Shown: positions 55,765-64,000 of the stretch, one piece after another
Layout of the letters: each line of letters starts with the position of its first letter
How positions within the stretch are numbered: the stretch's first letter is position 1
Source: Odiellus spinosus
Taxonomy: Eukaryota; Arthropoda; Arachnida; Opiliones; Phalangiidae
Assembly (NCBI GenBank): GCA_963920705.1
Contig: OY987233.1
Coordinates: 2,470,001 to 2,534,000 of the forward strand
Direction of reading: 5' to 3'
DNA: 64,000 nt
Notes under the pieces: model-generated
What the model was told of the DNA's origin: nothing
Seen by the model: the letters and a program-made list of their open reading frames with translations, nothing else
Databases searched by the model: none
Position numbers and translations under genes: made by a program

Positions 55765-56590
55765 CTTAATGTTATTCTATGGGATTTAGATTTTTTGTAA
55801 GAGACTTACCTTTCAGATTTATTTTCTAATGATTCCAGATATTTTTCGACTTTATTTTAACACTAATTTCATAATTTTACACCGATTAGTTTGGCCACAA
55901 TTTATCTATAAAACGGCAAAAATATGAAGGAGGAGAAAGTCATTAGCGTTCAATCACGGACCGTGTATATACCGGACGAGAATTCGCCAGCCTTCCACTG
56001 TACAAAAAAACTTCCCCGAGCATTGGGCTCTGAAGCGAGAGAGAAAATAGTGGTACAAGGTCATTTTTTATTTTTTCTCGTGACTCTTGTGTCACGTGAG
56101 AGCGAAATTTCAAAAGGGCTATCCTAGCGACTTAAAGACACGCGCCAATTTAAATTTAATAAATGACCTTGTACGATTATTTTCTGGGCTCTATTGAGAG
56201 TCGGTGCACGGGGCAGAAAAACGCTCGCTTTTCTCGTCCGGTATATACACGGTCCGTGGTTCAATACCCATAGCCTCCAAACCTAGCGAGCTCATGCGCG
56301 TGAAATTCCGTGAATTTAAAAAGCTAAAGAAAACCTAAGCCTAATTTGTCAAATAAGGCTTAGGTTTTTGCCCACTCAATTTCTCCGCTTTAATTTTTCG
56401 TCCGTTTTCATAAATAGATTGTGGGCCAACTAATTGGTGTAAAATTATGAAATTAGTCTTAAAATAAAGGTTGAAACTTAATTCATACCACACGGAAAAT
56501 TCAAGTCTGAAAAATATCTGAAAGTATTAGAAAATAAATCTGAAAGGTAAGCCACTTTCAAAAAACCAAATCCCATAGAATAACATTACG
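55765..56590. mobile_element. Long-TIR element interrupted by a MITE
   Basis: 55765-55925 and 56410-56590 are inverted copies (TTATTCTATGGGATTT, CTTACCTTTCAGATTTATTT, TTTCATAATTTTACACC). Together they form an element whose middle holds the 304-bp MITE at 55955-56258. Confidence 0.75.
55955..56258. mobile_element. Intact CACGGACC MITE
   Basis: 304 bp with ends CACGGACCGTGTATATACCG and its complement, flanked by the 7-bp duplication GTTCAAT (55948-55954, 56259-56265). Same family as the split copy in the SPRTN intron. Confidence 0.9.
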
Positions 56591-57289
56591 AATTGGCCAT
56601 GACCGAAACCAGCAAAAAAGCCAATTATGGGTCAACTTCAAAATTAATTTTAAAATACTTAGACTAAATATTTATTAATGAAACTTGAAAAGGCACACAT
56701 TTGAACATTGCTCTACCATTTAAAATTGGTTTTAACCGTAACAAATAATTACTCTTTTAGTTCTGCGATGCACAGGACATGTCCTCGAAAAAGTCGATTT
56801 TAATGTTATTTCAATGGGGAAATGGAGCGTTCTGATTGGCTAGAGGCTGAATTTGTGAAATAACATTACAGATGATGATGGGCCCATAACATAGAACGCT
56901 GTCGCGTTCATAGAATTTGCAACTTAAGCCTCCTTAGGAGGCTTACATAATAAGTGGTTATAAAATATTTCAAGATTACAATTTAATACTAGTGCCTTAA
57001 ATTAGTTCAATTTAATCCAATACTTCTTAATTTATCGTTTTTATCCAATCACTACCTTTTTTTTAAAGATTTCAAGATTATTGATTTTTTTTAAATCAAT
57101 ATCTTAATGATTATATAATTTCGGACCAAGATATGCAGCATTTCTTTGGTACTTTCACGTTCATGTTAGCCACAAATCTAGTTTGATAAAGACTTTCATT
57201 AGCATTTTCTTGGTCAAGATTAGTCTTTTGAAAATTATCACAGATTTTTAGCATAATTTCCTAACATTAAGTACCTGGAATTCACTAAA
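56591..57289. other. AT-rich DNA, no assigned feature
   Basis: I see no gene. A short GCCTCCTTAGGAGGC palindrome is at about 56929. Confidence 0.35.
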
Positions 57290-57700
57290 TAATAAGTCTG
57301 TGGAATTATACCATGGTTATCTAAGGCAGACACGAATAATTCTATTTTGTAAGGTCATAAGAGGCTGTAGCGTTGTCACAAACGCGCTTCCCCAGCAATT
57401 TATGCCATATTGTATATTAGATTCGACAATACTATAGTATATCATTCGTAAAGTTTTAATATCAAGTACATTTTTAAGTTTAAAAATACTATACAAAGAG
57501 TATCTTGGAGTTTTTATTAAATTATTTATATGTATGTTCCATAGTAGGTTTTGATCAGTTATAATTCCCAGATATCTAACACTAAAAACACTTTGCAATT
57601 CGGTGCAGGCACATATTTGATCATCAGCACATATATGAACCATAACTAACGAAGCCTCATTAACAAAAGTCTTGTAGTGACAATTTCTGTAATCATTCTT
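57290..57700 (-). pseudogene. Reverse transcriptase C-terminal fragment of a non-LTR element
   Basis: The minus strand reads SVRYLGIITDQNLLWNIHIN, then a thumb-like SIFKLKNVLDIKTLRMIYYS and NIQYGINCWGSA. This is the part of a Jockey/CR1-type RT after the active site (family: YLGIxxD..L.W..HI). The frame covers 57643-57317. Both ends are lost in AT-rich decayed DNA. Confidence 0.75.
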
Positions 57701-58610
57701 GATTTACGTAATATATTCAATGACTCCTTTAAAACCAAGTTATCTTTATCAACGATACTTTATGGTTGGTTATCTCTCCGGCCAGGAGCCGATATGAGCG
57801 TTGATGCTGCGTAACTCCTTACAAAACCACTTCTTAACCCTGTCGAATATGTTCGAAAAACAAATAAAGGCTCTTTGACCTTTCTCGATATCCACCTGTT
57901 TCAATGATTAGCCGATCTAAGACTGGTAATTTTTGAAAAATTGGTAACTATTGTGAGGAGATTGGCCATCTAGTCTGAAACTATGGGGAATATGACTATT
58001 TTTGCAATCTAGTCTAACACTAAGGACATTTAATTTCCATCTTAAACTAAAGCACCATCCAGGAGGGAAATTGACGGATTTGCATTCTATATCCAACTCT
58101 GTTTAGAGAAAAAGGGAACAGTCGCATGCTCCCTCTTTTGGCTTTTCTTTCCATCTCAAACCACCAATAAGCACCTTTCACAACAGCCTATTTTCACCTC
58201 CATCCTTAAGTACAATCCTGTTTGCGAGCTGATCTTCAAATAATACCTTATTGGTGCCCTGTAAAGGTTTAAAGGTTTGTTGTAAGCCATATTACAAAGA
58301 ATGCACCCTTTGATAACATGGCGGCTCCTAAAAATTGGGAGCTCAGCTAAAGGATAAAATTACAAAGAAAAAGGGGTACAAAAAAAAACAAAAAAACTAC
58401 CGAGTATTTTAGAAATTAAACATATTTACAATTTACAGTTTCCAGTCCCCGTTTGACAAAATTAGTGGTCAAATAACGTACAATTATAGAACAAAACCCA
58501 TAAACAAAATTTATAAAAAAAAATATGTACAGACAGATATCAGGGCACCGATACTACTGTATAATGAATAATCTTAGTATATAAACATATTTCAAATCTA
58601 CACTAACAAA
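57701..58610. other. Decayed DNA without clear feature
   Basis: Possibly the upstream and flanking remains of old retroelements. Nothing can be assigned with confidence. Confidence 0.3.
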
Positions 58611-58950
58611 TTTACACCTGCCCCGCCTTTTTTCGAAAACGCGCTGTATGCTTGCACGTTAATGCAAGGATACGTCTAAGGGCCGGAGGGTCCCAGTCCA
58701 AATCCGAGAGCGCCCCACCAGTTCATTGAGCGACTTCAAGGCGTTTTGAGCTCTCCTCTCCCGCACCGCAGAATCTACACCCACATAATCACATTCAAGG
58801 AGGAGGTAGATGGGGTCTCACACTGAGAACCGCATAAACGGCAAGCGGATGACACCCCTTTAATCATTTCCACCTATCTTCAACCACAGGGTAAAGACCC
58901 CGTTCGCACATGAAAGAGTAGGGCGGACGACCACATGCCGTCATAGCAGG
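58611..58950 (-). pseudogene. 3'-terminal fragment of an RNase H-type non-LTR element
   Basis: The minus strand reads SACRLCGSQCETPS and, after a frame slip, ECDYVGVDSAVRERRAQNAL and LVGRSRIWTGTL. It resembles the Cys/His cluster and tail that end ORF2 in RNase H-bearing elements (compare RACLTEEETSSHFLCSC near 3640). It is strongly decayed. Confidence 0.45.
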
Positions 58951-58987
58951 GCTCTACACATGAGTTCTGTTTATATGTCGTTACTTC

Positions 58988-59060
58988 GGCTCGGTAGCGC
59001 AGTAGGCAGCGCGTCAGTCTATCGTCACTCTGAAGGTCGTGATTTAGATCCTCCCCCGGA
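58988..59060 (+). pseudogene. tRNA-Met unit with disrupted anticodon arm
   Basis: A and B box regions are recognisable, but the anticodon loop reads TCTATCGTCACTC and the T arm is altered. First unit of the plus array. Confidence 0.6.
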
Positions 59061-59134
59061 GCAGGTTCATTTTTTGAATGAATCAGTTCAAAAGAATCAT
59101 GTTAGAAAGCGTATCTCGATGTTAACGTTTCACC

Positions 59135-59206
59135 GCCTCGGTAGCGCAGTAGGCAGCGCGTCAGTCCCATAATGTGAAGGTCGTGAGTTCGATCCTCATC
59201 CGGGCA
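59135..59206 (+). tRNA. tRNA-Met(CAT)-like gene, one base short
   Basis: CCCATAA anticodon loop with a mismatched stem (TGTGA). The 3' acceptor lacks one G. Confidence 0.55.
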
Positions 59207-59276
59207 AATTAATGTTTGAATGAATTAGTTCATAAGAATCATGTTCGAAAGCGTACCTAAGTGCAAGCGTTATACG

Positions 59277-59349
59277 GCCTCGGTAGCGCAGTTGGCAGCG
59301 CGCTAGTCTCATACTCTGAAGGTCGTGAGTTCGATCCTTATCCGGGGCA
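59277..59349 (+). tRNA. tRNA-Met(CAT)-like gene
   Basis: 73 nt with perfect acceptor arm (GCCTCGG/CCGGGGC), loop CTCATAC and T loop TTCGATC. One T-stem pair is weakened (CTTAT). Confidence 0.65.
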
Positions 59350-59419
59350 AGTTCATTTTCGAATGAATCAGTTCATAAGAATCATGTTCGAAAGCGTATC
59401 TTGGTTTAAGAGCTTCTGC

Positions 59420-59492
59420 GCCTCGGTAGCGCAGTAGGCAGCGCGTCAGTCTCATAATCCGAAGGTCGTGAGTTCGATCCTCATCCGGGGCA
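59420..59492 (+). tRNA. tRNA-Met(CAT), elongator type
   Basis: 73 nt with complete acceptor, D and T arms and CTCATAA loop. There is one mismatch in the anticodon stem (TCCGA). It is the best preserved unit of the plus array. Confidence 0.8.
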
Positions 59493-59562
59493 AGTTCATT
59501 TTTGAATGAATCAGTTCATAAGAATTATGTTCGAAAGCGTTTCTTGGTGTAAGCGCTTCACG

Positions 59563-59923
59563 GCCTTGGTAGCGCAGTAGGAAGCGCGTCAGTCTCAAAA
59601 TCTGAAGGTCGTGAGTTAGATCAAGGAGGATCAGAGAAGGAGAGGAAATGTGGGGACGGCGCGGTTCCTACTGCGTCGGCCTAAACTCCCACTCTGGGAG
59701 AACGGGGGTAGAGACGTTTCGTGGTAAAATGTTGTCGCGTGGGTAAAACGAATCCTTTATGAGACGCGTTAGCTAGCGACCACGTGACAACAGTTTACCT
59801 CGAGAATTTCCTATCCCCCTTTCCACCCGAGTGGGAGGTTGGCTCTTCTCTCTCTAACTCAACGCAGCCCCACATTTCCTCTCCTTCTCTGATCCTCCTT
59901 GGTTAGATCCTCATCCGGGGCAA
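59563..59923 (+). pseudogene. tRNA-Met unit split by a foldback transposon
   Basis: Unit of the array with anticodon loop changed to CTCAAAA. It is interrupted in the T arm by the 280-bp element at 59622-59901 and resumes with TCCTCATCCGGGGCA. Confidence 0.85.
59622..59901. mobile_element. 280-bp CAAGGAGG foldback element
   Basis: The ends CAAGGAGGATCAGAGAAGGA and complement extend 34 bp perfectly, with further imperfect pairing inward. The 7-bp duplication GTTAGAT flanks it (59615-59621, 59902-59908). It is inserted in a tRNA-Met gene. A truncated relative is at 48944. Confidence 0.9.
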
Positions 59924-59992
59924 GTTCATTTCCGAATGAATCAGTTCATAAGAATCATGTTCGAAAGTGTATCTTGGTTTAGGCACTTCAGC

Positions 59993-60065
59993 GCCTGGGT
60001 AGCGCAGTTGGCAGCGTGTCAGTCTCATAATCTGAAGATCGTGAGTTCGATCCTCATCCGAGGCA
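59993..60065 (+). tRNA. tRNA-Met(CAT)-like gene
   Basis: 73 nt with CTCATAA loop, intact anticodon stem and T loop. The acceptor reads GCCTGGG/CCGAGGC with one mismatch, and the D arm has GCGTG. Confidence 0.6.
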
Positions 60066-60133
60066 AGTTCGTTTTTGAATGAATCAGTTCATAAGAATAA
60101 TGTTCGAAAGCGTATCTTGGTGTAAGCGCTTCA

Positions 60134-60207
60134 GCTCTTCGGAAGCGCAGTAGGAAGCGCGTGAGGCTCATAATCTGAAGGTCGTGAGCTCGATCCTCAT
60201 CCGGGGC
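60134..60207 (+). pseudogene. Decayed tRNA-Met unit, end of array
   Basis: Acceptor reads GCTCTTCGG and the anticodon stem is TGAGG. The CTCATAA loop, the B box (one change, GAGCTCGATCC) and CCGGGGCA remain. Confidence 0.6.
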
Positions 60208-60478
60208 AAGTTCTTTTTTGAAGGAATCAGTTCATTAAAACCAGGCCGTTGCCGGCCAGGTTTATTTATAGGTCTCTCACAATTTCATCAGAAACGTCTA
60301 TGGAGATTACCCTTATGAGGTGGTAATTTTTTTCGTCTTGATAACTGGAATCTTCGTCTCCCGACCGCGAGCCGTTTCATTGAGAGTTTGCATTCGAGAG
60401 AGAACAATATGTTAGGATCATGAGGGTACTCTTATATTTTTCTATACGTTTCGGATGAATACTAAGACTGAGATAACA

Positions 60479-62585
60479 CAAGTTGGGAAACCAAAATAAT
60501 ACCTCCCCGACAACCACGTGATGTTAACTAACCTAACCTTACCTAAAATATTAAAATTTATGGCATTTGTGGAAGACGAAGATTGAAAGCAAAAAGAAAT
60601 AATATCTCAATTAAACACTAAATATATTAAACCAATAATTCAGATCAAAAATATACTTCTTATCAAGATAAATTTGAATGCATAAGAATCAAACTTAATT
60701 CAAAATAAAATTTTGAGAACCAGAGTCGGAAAGAAATTTGCTGAATAATGAATTAATTTTAATATAAATGCGTATCGAGTAAAATAAGCAAGGTCAAGGT
60801 TCTTCTTTTAAAACCATATAATAATTTTGAAGGCTCTAGAGTATTTGCAGACCAAGTAACGCCAATAGGCAAAATATTATATCACATTGAACCTATATGC
60901 ATTTCTTCAGTATACCAACACAACCCTAAATAATTCTCTACTTAAAACCAAACCTAACTAGAGAAAAAAAGGAAAATAAATAAGATATAACCACATAGAT
61001 TTCAAGATAAATAATCCAGTCCATAATTCAGTATTAAAACAAACAAGTTGGGAAACCAAAATTTAACCTCCCCGACCCCGACGTTAAGGTAATCTAACCT
61101 AACCTAACCCTACCTAAAATAAAAGATGAAAAGAAATGTAGAGTATTGGATGAGTAGAAGAAACAGCGAAATAGGCAAAATATTATATCACATTGAACCT
61201 ATATGCATTTCTTCAGTATACCAACACAACCCTAAATAATTCTCTACTTAAAACCAAACCTAACTAGAGAAAAAAAGGAAAATAAATAAGATATAACCAC
61301 ATAGATTTCAAGATAAATAATCCAGTCCATAATTCAGTATTAAAACAAAAAAATCAGAATTAAGACAACTGAAATTAGCAATCTTTGGTAATATGTAAAA
61401 TAGCCCTTACACGAACAATTTAAGTAAAGCAAATTATCAAATAAACGCCAAATAAGTCAATTAATTAAAATTAAAAATATTAATCTTACCACTACTAAAT
61501 AGCGGGCAGAAAACACAGACATCAAGATAACATTAGCAAAATAAATTTTCAACACCAGTAATCCTGAGAACTAGATTCTACAAAATCTTCTGGAATAATA
61601 AATTTATTTTAATCTAAAAAATATAAAATCTTAAAAAAAATATCTATACAAATAACATATTGATAAACCAATTAAAATTAGATGCGAAAAACATTTAATC
61701 TCGATATGAGATTAAATACACAAGGTCAAGGTTCTTCTTTTAAAACCATATCAGAATTTTGACGGTTGTAGAGTATTTGTAGACCAAGTAACGTGAAAAG
61801 GCAAAATGTTATATCAAATTGAACCTATACATGGCTTCAGTATACAACACAAGTTGTGAAACAAACGTTATTTTACGTGACTACACACTAGCTAAAACAT
61901 CACCGAAAATAAACGACAGTAGGCATTATTAACTCTTTTACGAAAACAAAAAATTACTACAGAGAAAAATGAGTCAGAAAAAAAAAACCTTTTGATTTCC
62001 AAACTAATATTTCAGTCACAACTCAGTAATAAAAATTAGAGTTCAGGTCAATGAAAATATACCAAAAATGTCCAAACAAATAATAAACGCATCAAATAAA
62101 TGATTCAAATTCAAAATTACTTCCTTACCAATAAATTGTATTCAAATGAATGAAACTTAATTTAAAATTTCAACGAGTCAAATCTCTAGAGAACAAACTT
62201 CGTCGAAGATTTCAAAAGAAATGAAACGATTTTACGTTCAATAAATTAAAATTTAGATAAGCAAGGTCAAGGTCCCTCAGTAAAATCATATGGGCGTTAA
62301 GAAAACTAGAGTATTTGTAGACCAAGTAACGTCATTAGGCAAAATATTTGATCAAAATCAAGTTATGACCTCGGTATCGTCATATAACCGTAAATAAACA
62401 TATTCAATAAACAATTAACGAATAAGCTTTCCGCATAACACGCTAAACTACGAACTGTGACGTACAATTTCGCTTTTTGGTGCTACACGACCTACAGATA
62501 CCTTATAAGCCTACGTCTAAAAACACGTTTTTTGGTGATAATGCTGTGAGTAAAGAATAGATGTTTCTCTTTTGGCCCTACCATA
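60479..62585 (+). mobile_element. Repeat family X, copy 3, with internal X-end duplication
   Basis: It starts ACAAGTTGGGAAACCAAAAT like copy 1. At 61043 a second X terminus with a TTAGG-type tract appears, after which about 170 bp of X (from TTATATCACATTGAACC) is repeated (60880-61040 and 61172-61345). The copy is therefore a chimera of two X-type units. It runs directly into Y copy 4. Confidence 0.8.
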
Positions 62586-62589
62586 AATT

Positions 62590-64000
62590 TTTTATATTTT
62601 TTTTTCTGACAGGGCAGGCCTGAGTAAAAATATACCAAGTTGTGAAACAAACGTCATTTTACGTGACTCCACACTAGCTAAAATGTTACCGGAAATACAC
62701 GACAGTAGGCATTAAAAGCCTGGTTCTATTATACTTAATTGGGATTAACATTAAATTCATGTATGAAAAAGTGTGAAACTAAAACTAGCAGTCATCACGA
62801 GATCCAATCACGTGATTCTTTTCCTCACTCTGTCTACATTTCACTCTTGGGTCAACCATATCATACATGACTATTAAAACACGAGAAATTTCAATGTCAA
62901 TCCTGTTTAAGAAAGTTCGTCAATTGTTAATTGTGGCATGACTAAAGCCGGATTCACACAGACCTATTTTCACGCTTTTCACGGTCACGCGCGAGGGGCA
63001 ATGGGCAAACCACTCTTGGAATCAGGTGTACAAACTAAATGGAATCACGCGAATCGATTCGGAATCAGGAGAATCGATACGGAATCACGCGAATCGATTC
63101 GGAATCACGCGAATCATTCGGAATCAGGAGAATCGATACGGAATCACGCGAATCGATTCGGAATCACGCGAATCGATTCGGAATCACGCGAATCGATTCG
63201 GAATCACGAGAATCGATACGGAATCACGCGAATCGATACGGAATCACGCGAATCGATTCGGAATCACGCGAATCGATTCGGAATCACGAGAATCGATTCG
63301 GAATCACGCGAATCACGAATCAATTCGGAATCACGCGAATTGATTCGGAATCACTGACAATCAAATGAATCTGGAATCAGGTGTACAAAATTTTTCTAGA
63401 GTGGTTTGCACCTCGCTCGCGCGTGCTTATGGTACTTCTATGAGTTCACGAGCGTGAAACGCGTAAAAAAAGGTCTGTGTGTATCCGCGTTAACCTGGTT
63501 CGCTCTGCGCATGTACACAATTTCGCACGAAATACATTTGCGAAACGCGCGAAAATTATAAAAAATTTAATTTGAAAATCCGTGCCAGTAATTAAAACCA
63601 AATACGCCACTGTTTGCAAGTTTGCCAGAAGATTACGATATTTCCCCATACATGAAGCTGATTCTCCCAAGAATATCAAAAAAAATCACATTGATATTTT
63701 CCATGCGTAAAGAGGTTTCCGACTTCAAATTTAGTGGTCTACACATACTCGCGTGCTGGCGAACTCGATTTTACACGTGTCACAAATACACTGGAAACCT
63801 ACTCTACTTCTGTTCGAGGAGAGTTTTCACGACTATCATTTTTCTTAAGTGGTTTAACATTATGCATAAATCCGCCTCAGCTTCAAATCTTATACACCAA
63901 TTCCCCTTGAACTGGTTAAAAATTCACCGAGTATAATCGAAGTTATTATTGTCTTATCTCTTATCTAAATTATGTTGTTTCAATCTTCCATACCCGTGTA
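62590..64000 (-). mobile_element. Repeat family Y, copy 4 (inverted), cut by window edge
   Basis: Almost identical to the reverse complement of 41790-43120, including the 20-bp array and a 104-residue frame that is letter-for-letter the same. With X copy 3 it forms an X-Y unit that is the mirror image of 41790-44687. Confidence 0.85.
63040..63352. repeat. 20-bp tandem repeat within Y, copy 4
   Basis: The counterpart of 42425-42690, in reverse orientation, with about 15 units of GGAATCACGCGAATCGATTC. Unit number and the order of variants differ from the other copy although the flanks are nearly identical. Confidence 0.95.

Overview
The window is nuclear DNA of an animal, most likely an arthropod. 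Four host genes are supported by exon structure and conserved domains. They are embedded in a very repeat-rich, AT-rich background. The arthropod assignment is inferred from an insect-like PDIA3, short TTAGG-type tracts and BEL/Pao plus RNase H-bearing non-LTR elements. A repulsive guidance molecule (RGM) gene argues against Drosophila, which lacks RGM.

Left part (1-7.3 kb): the 5' part of an APE-endonuclease non-LTR retrotransposon runs off the left edge on the minus strand. Next is a complete nine-exon SPRTN (Spartan, DNA-protein crosslink protease) gene on the minus strand. One of its introns holds a three-deep nest of transposons.

7.4-19.6 kb: two copies of one RNase H-bearing non-LTR retrotransposon, A (minus) and B/C, plus the integrase end of a BEL/Pao element. 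B/C looks like one insertion whose first kilobase is inverted, as in twin priming. Its inverted gag-like segment reads in frame into the BEL integrase. The copies carry complementary lesions: A keeps the RT active-site box but has changed endonuclease and RNase H catalytic residues, while C has lost the RT box but keeps the other two.

19.6-30.8 kb: hAT-type non-autonomous elements with clean 8-bp target duplications come first. Then comes an intronless FASTK/RAP-domain gene lying between two arrays of the same 23-bp satellite. An eleven-exon PDIA3/ERp57 gene (minus) follows, carrying a 2.3-kb 23/24-bp minisatellite in one intron.

30.8-38 kb: mostly non-coding with MITEs, plus a two-exon RGM gene (minus).

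38-64 kb: no intact protein gene seen. This is a landscape of kilobase-scale inverted repeats (families called X and Y here), including two nearly identical inverted copies about 20 kb apart. It also contains a decayed THAP-domain element, several minisatellites, foldback elements, degenerate non-LTR fragments, and two head-to-head tandem arrays of tRNA-Met(CAT) genes, one interrupted by a 280-bp foldback transposon.

The host genes share no pathway: SPRTN acts in DNA repair, FASTK/RAP proteins in mitochondrial RNA, PDIA3 in ER folding and RGM in BMP/neogenin signalling. Their adjacency looks incidental. Exon joins were worked out by eye from splice signals, phase agreement and family conservation.
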